Shown in pieces: positions 1 through 4,737 of a DNA stretch of 5,772 nt (within the stretch, counting starts at the first letter, position 1; each line of letters begins with the position of its first letter). The stretch comes from CAZOEL01 sp964578835 (GTDB lineage: Bacteria > Desulfobacterota > Syntrophobacteria > Syntrophobacterales > Syntrophobacteraceae). Location: the NCBI GenBank assembly GCA_964578835.1, contig CAZOEL010000161.1, positions 1 to 5,772 of the forward strand, read 5' to 3'. The notes under the pieces are model-generated. The model was not told the origin of the DNA, ran no database searches, and was given only the letters and a program-made list of their open reading frames with translations. The position numbers and the translations under genes are program-made.

Positions 1-99
1 AACACCATTTTTGGTCCCGTCCCTTCGCGGCGCTTGGGACGGTCTCTCGGGATCGACGTGATACCGCCCAAGACATGCAGTTTGGATTGCGTATACTGC
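1..99 (+). pseudogene. Radical SAM protein, N-terminal fragment (+ copy)
   Basis: Frame 1 reads NTIFGPVPSRRLGRSLGID and then continues through KTCSLDCVYC. The last part is the CX3CX2C signature that binds the [4Fe-4S] cluster which reductively cleaves S-adenosylmethionine. The GPVPSRRLGRSLGID opening is typical of the COG0731-like radical SAM group, related to tRNA wyosine synthesis enzymes but mostly of unknown substrate. The start codon is not in this copy; it would lie one codon to the left of the window. After about base 99 the frame enters the opposite strand of the first arm and the protein (DPERPSQAPRR and onward) is meaningless, although it stays open to 408. This is therefore a fragment created by the inverted repeat, not a functional gene as assembled. 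The family assignment is strong for so short a piece; the substrate cannot be told. Confidence 0.75.
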
Positions 100-153
100 G
101 ATCCCGAGAGACCGTCCCAAGCGCCGCGAAGGGACGGGACCAAAAATGGTGTT
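1..153. repeat. Perfect 55-bp inverted repeat with 43-nt loop
   Basis: Bases 1-55 are the exact reverse complement of 99-153; the loop is 56-98. The arms hold the first codons of a radical SAM gene and the loop holds its CX3CX2C region. The left arm touches the window edge, so it could extend further. Relative to the intact gene expected on the - strand, the loop lies in the wrong orientation, as expected if a strand snapped back and copied itself. A fold-back amplification or assembly chimera at a contig end is the likeliest cause; a true inverted duplication is possible. Confidence 0.95.
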
Positions 154-156
154 CAT
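99..156 (-). pseudogene. Radical SAM gene start (- copy), broken
   Basis: The - strand ATG at 156-154 opens MNTIFGPVPSRRLGRSLGI, the same sequence as the + copy but with its start codon. At base 98 it stops matching: the expected D-V-I-P-P-K-T-C is replaced by A-V-Y-A-I-Q because the loop is inverted. The start lies 30 bases after the MerR stop codon, on the same strand, so this is probably the authentic locus and the second gene of a merR operon. The ribosome-binding site is weak (a TGAG about 10 bases upstream of the ATG), which fits translation after the upstream gene. The rest of the gene (radical SAM proteins of this kind usually have some 200-350 residues) would continue to the left in an undamaged assembly. 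Confidence is high that the start is real and moderate on the operon. Confidence 0.65.
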
Positions 157-186
157 AGGATTTATCTCAGTGATAGGCTTCGAATC

Positions 187-630
187 TCAATGGCCGGCCT
201 CAACTTTGTCCTCTTCGAGGGATTTCGCCATCATGATGTTGTTGAGCTTGTTTATGTAAACTTCGCAGTCCGAGCAGGTCTGGCCTTTTTCTTTACAGAT
301 GCGGGGCACGAGATCCCAGCAGGGAACAGGGAAATTGAGGATAGCCGGGCATTCTTTCCGTTTTTCTTCCTCACATCCGCGAATCTTCCAACAAGGCGCA
401 ACGGTTAGGAGCTTTTTAATGCCCGCGATGTTGAGCCCCTCATCGCCTAACAATTTGCGAAGGCACTTGAGCCATTGGAGGTCGTTATTCGAGTAGTATC
501 GCTTTCCACCACGCCTGGCAGGCTTAATCAACCCTTCCTGTTCGTAGATCCGAAGAGTCCTGGGATGAATGTTCAACAGCTCGGCCACGATTCCGATCGG
601 GTACAGAGCCTTCTGGCTTTGGATATCCAT
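187..630 (-). CDS. MerR-family regulator with Cys-rich two-CW C-terminus
   Basis: This is a DNA-binding transcription regulator of 147 residues. Residues 9-60 form the MerR winged helix-turn-helix: YPIGIVAELLNIHPRTLRIY is the recognition region, followed by EQEGLIKPAR and the wing GGKRYYS. It is closest in style to HspR/GlnR-like members. Residues 65-75 (GLNIAGIKKLL) complete the domain. The C-terminus is unusual: seven cysteines at 80, 86, 94, 104, 112, 119 and 122, with CW pairs at 80-81 and 104-105, resembling the small 'two-CW' Cys-rich domain. This suggests metal, iron-sulfur or redox sensing, but the ligand is not known. The ATG at 630 has an AGGAGG at 641-646, 10 bases upstream, and a strong promoter further up. 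It is probably co-transcribed with the radical SAM gene starting at 156. It may also control the divergent hydrolase gene. Confidence 0.85.
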   Translation of the reverse strand: MDIQSQKALYPIGIVAELLNIHPRTLRIYEQEGLIKPARRGGKRYYSNNDLQWLKCLRKLLGDEGLNIAGIKKLLTVAPCWKIRGCEEEKRKECPAILNFPVPCWDLVPRICKEKGQTCSDCEVYINKLNNIMMAKSLEEDKVEAGH

Positions 631-682
631 ACGTGCAAGTCCTCCTGTATCAATTTGTTACAAAGTCACGTTAAACTGTCGG

Positions 683-712
683 ATTATAAAGCCTTGGAGC
701 CGCACTGTCCAA
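683..712 (-). promoter_or_regulatory. Sigma-70-like promoter of merR
   Basis: On the - strand TTGGAC (712-707) is followed after 18 bases by a perfect TATAAT (688-683). Transcription would start near 676, giving a leader of about 45 bases with AGGAGG before the merR ATG. GACAGT occurs just inside the -35 element and again just after the -10 element, 29 bases apart, which could be binding sites for a regulator, perhaps MerR itself. The 18-base spacer is slightly long, and many MerR-type targets have 19 bases. Confidence 0.7.
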
Positions 713-788
713 TGTTTTTCCAAGCTTGATGGCAAGAAGCTCAGTGAATGGAATTCCGACTCACAAGGTCAATCAATGCGGATAATTT

Positions 789-806
789 GAAGGATGAACA
801 TCCATC
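789..806. promoter_or_regulatory. Candidate operator dyad
   Basis: GGATG (792-796) and CATCC (799-803) form a perfect dyad around AA. After one mismatch (791/804) the outer GA/TC also pair, giving 7 of 8 matched positions per arm. It lies about 110 bases before the hydrolase start codon and upstream of its putative promoter, a plausible place for a dimeric regulator. A dyad this short can occur by chance. Confidence 0.3.
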
Positions 807-851
807 TTGCGGTTTGAAGCTTTTTCCCGCCCGTCTTCCCGCCAATTTTTC

Positions 852-880
852 TTGTGATTATTTTATGGCCTGATAATAAT
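852..880 (+). promoter_or_regulatory. Possible promoter of the hydrolase gene
   Basis: TTGTGA (852-857) is followed after 16-17 bases by TAATAA/AATAAT within 874-880, in the most AT-rich part of the intergenic region and 39 bases before the ATG. Both boxes depart from consensus, so this is tentative. TTGAAG at 814-819 is an alternative -35-like hexamer but lacks a well-placed -10. Confidence 0.35.
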
Positions 881-918
881 AGCCTCTTTCCCAACATCAA
901 TCGCAGGAGAGATCTCAT

Positions 919-1578
919 ATGAAAATATTTGACGGACTGCACGCTTTTTTATGGAGCTCCATGAGCGCCAATAACTGCAATACGTACTTGATAGACGGAC
1001 CGGCCCGCATTCTGATCGACCCCGGCCACCTGCACCTCTTTTCTCACGTTGAAAGCGGCTTAAGAGAAGCAGGAGTAAGCCTTGGCGAGATCGACCTTGT
1101 CATAACCACCCACGCGCATCCGGATCACTTCGAGGCTGTAAGGCTCTTCAACGACTCCCCGGCTCTATTCGCAATGCACCGGGAAGACTGGGGAATATTG
1201 AAAGAAATGGCGCGATACGCCGGAGCGGGTTTTGAGATGGAAGCCTACACGCCCGATTTCTATCTGCAGGAAGGCAACCTTGAAATAAAAGGCATGCAGC
1301 TTCAAATAGCGCATACCCCCGGTCATTCTCCCGGTTCGGTTTCCATTTTCTGGCCGGAAAGGAAGGTCCTATTCACCGGAGACGTCCTTTTCAAGGACGG
1401 GCTGGGCAGAACGGATTTGCCGGGCGGCAACGGAAAGACGCTCAAGAAGAGCATCCTGAAGCTCTCGGAGCTCGATGCGGAATGGTTGCTGCCGGGCCAT
1501 GGCGGGATAATCTTTGGAGCCGACGAGATAAAAAATAATGCGATGCGGGTCGAACAGTACTGGTTCGGCTACATATGA
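919..1578 (+). CDS. Metallo-beta-lactamase-fold hydrolase
   Basis: This is a 219-residue, probably cytoplasmic protein of the glyoxalase II-like branch of the metallo-beta-lactamase fold (COG0491-like). The complete dinuclear metal site is visible: THAHPDH at 64-70 supplies H65, H67, D69 and H70; H136 is in HTPGHSPGS; D155 is in FTGD; H194 is in LPGHG. The N-terminal NCNTYLIDG segment (19-27) and ILIDPG (31-36) are the usual first strands. Proteins of this branch hydrolyse thioesters or similar bonds, for example S-lactoylglutathione, but the substrate cannot be read from the motifs. The length fits the small stand-alone form without extra C-terminal domain. The ATG at 919 has AGGAG at 905-909, nine bases upstream. 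No signal peptide is seen. It is transcribed away from merR and toward the nuo operon, and appears to be monocistronic. Confidence 0.9.
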   Translation: MKIFDGLHAFLWSSMSANNCNTYLIDGPARILIDPGHLHLFSHVESGLREAGVSLGEIDLVITTHAHPDHFEAVRLFNDSPALFAMHREDWGILKEMARYAGAGFEMEAYTPDFYLQEGNLEIKGMQLQIAHTPGHSPGSVSIFWPERKVLFTGDVLFKDGLGRTDLPGGNGKTLKKSILKLSELDAEWLLPGHGGIIFGADEIKNNAMRVEQYWFGYI

Positions 1579-1593
1579 TCGAACGGGGGGTCG

Positions 1594-1627
1594 GGGCGGG
1601 TAGCGCAAAACATGGCGCAAGCCGCCC
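1594..1627. terminator. GC-rich hairpin between convergent genes
   Basis: GGGCGG (1594-1599) pairs with CCGCCC (1622-1627), and inside that GCGC (1603-1606) pairs with GCGC (1615-1618), with an eight-base loop and a small internal loop. It sits in the 60-base gap between the hydrolase stop (1578) and the stop of the opposing gene (1639), where a two-way terminator is expected. No T-run follows on either strand, so it is not a classical intrinsic terminator. Confidence 0.35.
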
Positions 1628-1638
1628 GAGCCCTTGTC

Positions 1639-2181
1639 TCAGAGGATAGCGCAAGCGCCGAGTAGGGCGCTTTCTTCTGTCAACTTTTTATGAAAGACAT
1701 CGCTCGCTACGCGCTTTTCGGCAGCCCAGCCTTTGTCGGCGTCCAGGTTGGGCAATACGGAGCTTCCGGAAATACCTCTTTTATCGGCAAGCTCGGCTTT
1801 GAGAGCAGCCAGCCTGTTTTCTGACACGGATTGCACTTTCGAACGGTAATCAGCCAAAAGACTCACGATTCCTTGCGCCTTTGTTCCGCAGAATCGAGAG
1901 AGCAGCGCAAGCAACGGCTGATTATCCCCATCCGGATCAATCCTTTTTCCAATCTCCTCAATAACGATTTCTGCGCCGGCGACCCCATGCGTATCCTTCA
2001 AGCGGCAAAGCTCTGAATGAAAATTGTCCAGAATCAGCAAACCGTCCTGATATCTCTGCAAGAGTCCGTTCAAGCTTTGTCTGAATTCGGCCGTCGCCTG
2101 CTGACGCTTTTCCTCTTCGGACAGAGTCAGATTGCGGGTTCTTTCCATAACCAGATCAAGAGTACTCTTTATTTCATTCAT
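1639..2181 (-). CDS. Conserved-looking helical protein, function unknown
   Basis: I do not recognise a named family with confidence. The 180-residue product is soluble, charged and almost wholly helical by composition, with a likely coiled-coil or helical-hairpin stretch at residues 1-60 and further helices at 66-80, 86-135 and 150-170. There is no signal peptide, membrane segment or cofactor motif; the three cysteines (59, 98, 177) are not clustered. The one motif-like segment is GISGSSVLPNL at 136-146, a glycine-serine turn between helices that could be conserved. Its AAGGTG ribosome-binding site (2192-2187) overlaps the nuoG TAA stop, five bases before the ATG, so translation is probably coupled to nuoG. 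It occupies the place where nuoH usually follows. An accessory or assembly role for the NADH module is a guess from position only. Confidence 0.8.
   Translation of the reverse strand: MNEIKSTLDLVMERTRNLTLSEEEKRQQATAEFRQSLNGLLQRYQDGLLILDNFHSELCRLKDTHGVAGAEIVIEEIGKRIDPDGDNQPLLALLSRFCGTKAQGIVSLLADYRSKVQSVSENRLAALKAELADKRGISGSSVLPNLDADKGWAAEKRVASDVFHKKLTEESALLGACAIL
1653..1680 (+). terminator. Possible hydrolase terminator
   Basis: AAGCGCC (1653-1659) and GGCGCTT (1666-1672) form a 7-bp stem with a six-base loop, followed by a pyrimidine-rich TCTTCTGT. This resembles a weak intrinsic terminator for the + strand transcript. It lies inside the 3' coding end of the opposing gene, so the dyad may instead reflect codon usage there. 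Confidence 0.3.
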
Positions 2182-2190
2182 CCCAACACC

Positions 2191-4698
2191 TTATGATAGT
2201 CCTGCTTTGCGTATTCGATTAAACGGCATCAATGCGGGAAAACCTTCCATCTTTTCCCATTCTATCCGCCTGTGGCGAGGCATAAGCACTATTCCTCTCG
2301 CCATGTTGCTCGACAACCTCAGCCTGAGCCCCACCAGTCCACCATCCAATTCTATATCCACATCGTCTCCATCCGCAAGGCTCATAATGGAGGCGTCTTC
2401 ATGATGCATCAATAGAAACGGCTCGGTTTCGACGCCCTGCATCACATCGGAATACGCAGATAGCTCTTCTGTCCCGAAGAGCCACTGGACCGGAATAAGC
2501 TCAAAAATGCCGCGAGGAGGCGGTTCGACTGTCGCCGAGCCTTTCGAAAGCGAGAAAGACGCCGAATCGCTCTTCTCGGGGATCAAAAGAATTCCGTTTG
2601 CGGGACGCGAGTCTTTTCCACATCTTTGAAAAATGGGCAACTCGTCTTCCATGACCTCCTGAATGCTCGAATCCGGAAAGTCCTCACTCGTCAAGGCTCG
2701 AGTCATATCAAAAAGAATTTGCCAGGCGCCCTTGCTACCGCCGCCGGGAACGGGAACATCATACGCCCTTGGCGGGTGACTTCCACCCCAGAGCGGAACG
2801 CCGCCTTGATGAGCCTTTTCGGCGAACTGCACGCGGCCTTCCTGGTTTACGAAACTGGAGCCGGCCTCAAATACCGTCGACGTCGGCAGGAAGATGTCAG
2901 CCCTCTTTGCGGCATCCGAGGGCAAGTAGTCCAACACGACAAGAAGATCGAGCTTGCTCAGCGCATTTTCAAGCCGCTTGCGATTGTGGAAGCTGCGCGC
3001 GATATCATTCTCGACCACAAGCAAAGCTTTGACGGACCCGGCCTCAATAGCTTCGAGAATGTCCATGAACGATTGGTCTTCTGAAGAGCTCGAAAGCGCC
3101 GCCCCGAAGGCGTTGGGTCCGGGAAGCGTGTAGAACAATCCGGCGCCGTCTTTCAAGTATTTCAGGAGCAAAGCGTGATCAGCCGCAACGGAGGGAGTAT
3201 GGTCCCGTGTAACATCGGTTCCGCAGATTATAACGGGTCTTCTGCTCGCCGCCAGCCGGGGAGCGAGAGCCGAGATGGCGCTCTGAATTCCAGCATCCGC
3301 CAAGTATGCGTCAGGAAGAGAGTTGAGGAGCTCGGTAGCGGCGGCATCATGAGAATCGTCGAAGTCGCTGGATAAAGCTCCTTTGATCAAGACGCCCAGG
3401 CATGTGTCGATATCTCTCGGAGAGACCGGCAGGTGGACAAAGTCCAAGGGAAGAGAAACCGGCCGCGGATCGATCAGGACCACAGGTGCGCCGTTGCGGA
3501 ACGCCTGTCTCATGGAATATGCAAGCATAGGAGCCTCGTTGATCGGGTCAACTCCCATGGCTACGATAAAATCCGCCTTTTCGATCTCTCTCAAAGAAAC
3601 GGCTACCCTCTTGTCAAGCCTAGAGGCAGCCGTCTTGACCTTCCGCATGACCGAAGAATTCACAAAAAAGCTCGGTTCCTTCCAGCCCTGCTTCCGGCAC
3701 AAGCGTCGCAACGCGCTCTGAGTTTCGAGGCTGTTTCGCATTGAGCCCAGGGAGGCTACTGCGCCAGGTCCGGCGTTCCGGCTGATTTCGGCAAGCTTTT
3801 CGGCTGCCTTCGCCAGCGCCTGATCATAAGGCATAACTTCGGCCCCCATCTTAGGATTCCAGGGCCGACTTTCATGATTGGCCCCCCCATTCGCGTAGGA
3901 AAATCCGAATCTTCCGAGATCGCAGATGAAATAGCCGTTCACCAGGCTATTGAAGCGCGCCTCTATGCGCATTACGCCTCTGTAGTGGGTATTGGCAACC
4001 GTGTTGCACCCAAGAGAGCAGTGTAGGCACACCGACTGGGAACGGTTCAAGTCCCAGCGTCTGATTTTGAAGCGGGCGGTTTTGTCGGTATAAACGCCGG
4101 TAGGGCAGATATCGACGAGATTCCCTGAAAAAGGGCTCTCGAGCTTGCCGTCGGCGTAGCGGCCAAAGTAGACGCGATTTCCGATTTGCATCGTCCCGAG
4201 GTCTTTATATCCCGAAAAAATCTGGTAGAAGCGGGAACAGCGGTAGCAGTGAATACAGCGGTTCATTTCGTGCGCGATGAATGGTCCGAGGTTTTGATCG
4301 CGATAGGTTCTTTTTTTGCCCCAGAAACGTCGCATGCCGTGTCCGCCCGACACGGTCTCGTCCTGCAGCAAGCATTGACCGCCTTCATCACAGACGGGGC
4401 AATCGTGTGGATGGTTCAGCATGAGCCACTCGATCACCTGTCTTCGGAATTCGACCGCTTCGGGATCGGTTGTGGAAACCACCATGCCGTCCTGGGCATC
4501 GATCATGCAACTCATCTGAACGCCTTTGAAAGGCCCCTGAAGAAACTTCACCGCGCACATGCGGCAGGCGCCCACGGAGCCCATGGCCTCGTGGTAACAG
4601 AACCGCGGGATCATGATGCCCAGCCTTTCAGCAGCTTCAATGACTTTGGTTCCTGCGGGAACTTCTATCTCGAGATCGTCTATAATCAGCCTCGGCAT
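2191..4698 (-). CDS. nuoG: NADH-quinone oxidoreductase subunit G (NuoG)
   Basis: This is the large iron-sulfur subunit of the NADH-input arm of complex I, carrying electrons from NuoF toward the quinone site. In the 835-residue protein all cluster ligands are present: [2Fe-2S] C34, C45, C48, C64; HxxxCxxCxxxxxC with H96, C100, C103, C109; [4Fe-4S] C148, C151, C154, C198; and the extra N7-type cluster C224, C227, C231, C259. From about 275 onward comes a molybdopterin-oxidoreductase-like domain without an obvious catalytic Cys or Sec, ending in a C-terminal beta domain around LFGTEELSAYS, much like E. coli NuoG (908 residues). I chose the ATG at 4698 because GGGGAG lies nine bases upstream; a TTG at 4737 would add 13 residues directly after the nuoF stop. 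It is 39 bases downstream of nuoF. A formate dehydrogenase alpha subunit is less likely given N7 and the ELS motif. Confidence 0.93.
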   Translation of the reverse strand: MPRLIIDDLEIEVPAGTKVIEAAERLGIMIPRFCYHEAMGSVGACRMCAVKFLQGPFKGVQMSCMIDAQDGMVVSTTDPEAVEFRRQVIEWLMLNHPHDCPVCDEGGQCLLQDETVSGGHGMRRFWGKKRTYRDQNLGPFIAHEMNRCIHCYRCSRFYQIFSGYKDLGTMQIGNRVYFGRYADGKLESPFSGNLVDICPTGVYTDKTARFKIRRWDLNRSQSVCLHCSLGCNTVANTHYRGVMRIEARFNSLVNGYFICDLGRFGFSYANGGANHESRPWNPKMGAEVMPYDQALAKAAEKLAEISRNAGPGAVASLGSMRNSLETQSALRRLCRKQGWKEPSFFVNSSVMRKVKTAASRLDKRVAVSLREIEKADFIVAMGVDPINEAPMLAYSMRQAFRNGAPVVLIDPRPVSLPLDFVHLPVSPRDIDTCLGVLIKGALSSDFDDSHDAAATELLNSLPDAYLADAGIQSAISALAPRLAASRRPVIICGTDVTRDHTPSVAADHALLLKYLKDGAGLFYTLPGPNAFGAALSSSSEDQSFMDILEAIEAGSVKALLVVENDIARSFHNRKRLENALSKLDLLVVLDYLPSDAAKRADIFLPTSTVFEAGSSFVNQEGRVQFAEKAHQGGVPLWGGSHPPRAYDVPVPGGGSKGAWQILFDMTRALTSEDFPDSSIQEVMEDELPIFQRCGKDSRPANGILLIPEKSDSASFSLSKGSATVEPPPRGIFELIPVQWLFGTEELSAYSDVMQGVETEPFLLMHHEDASIMSLADGDDVDIELDGGLVGLRLRLSSNMARGIVLMPRHRRIEWEKMEGFPALMPFNRIRKAGLS

Positions 4699-4707
4699 GC
4701 TCTGGCT

Positions 4708-4713
4708 CTCCCC
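4708..4713 (-). promoter_or_regulatory. nuoG ribosome-binding site that decides the start
   Basis: GGGGAG on the - strand lies nine bases before the ATG at 4698. It falls inside the frame that would be coding if translation began at the TTG at 4737, which has no such site in front of it. The conserved part of NuoG also begins at this ATG (MPRLIIDDLEIEVPAG), supporting the shorter protein. Confidence 0.75.
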
Positions 4714-4737
4714 TTTCGCCTTAAGCCCTCTGTTCAA

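Larger units (their letters stand above)
631..918. other. Divergent intergenic control region
   Basis: These 288 bases separate merR (-) from the hydrolase gene (+) and contain no convincing coding frame. They carry the merR ribosome-binding site and promoter, a repeated ACTGTC (675-680 and 704-709), a GGAATTCC palindrome at 750-757 flanked by GTGA (744-747) and TCAC (761-764), a second dyad at 789-806, an AT-rich stretch at 845-880 that may hold the hydrolase promoter, and the hydrolase ribosome-binding site AGGAG at 905-909. No riboswitch or RNA gene was recognised. Confidence 0.7.

Noticed and set aside
1..153. Insertion sequence ends, CRISPR repeat or attachment site
   Set aside because: There are only two copies, in inverted orientation, with coding content shared by both arms. 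There is no transposase, no array and no target duplication.
34..408. Open + strand frame of 124 codons starting with radical SAM-like residues
   Set aside because: Only the part to about base 99 is radical SAM-like. The rest is the reverse complement of the repeat arm and then antisense to merR, so it is a by-product of the inverted repeat.
631..918. Riboswitch or small RNA in the divergent region
   Set aside because: No recognised conserved core and no strong hairpin followed by a T-run was found; the short dyads look more like protein-binding sites.
2191..4698. Formate dehydrogenase or hydrogenase-linked subunit instead of NuoG
   Set aside because: There is no obvious catalytic Cys/Sec segment or hydrogenase motif, while the N7 ligands, the C-terminal FGTEELS-like motif and the E. 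coli-type NuoF neighbour all point to complex I.
2191..4737. Longer NuoG starting at the TTG directly after the nuoF stop
   Set aside because: No ribosome-binding site fits it, the added 13 residues are not family-like, and a good GGGGAG precedes the ATG at 4698.
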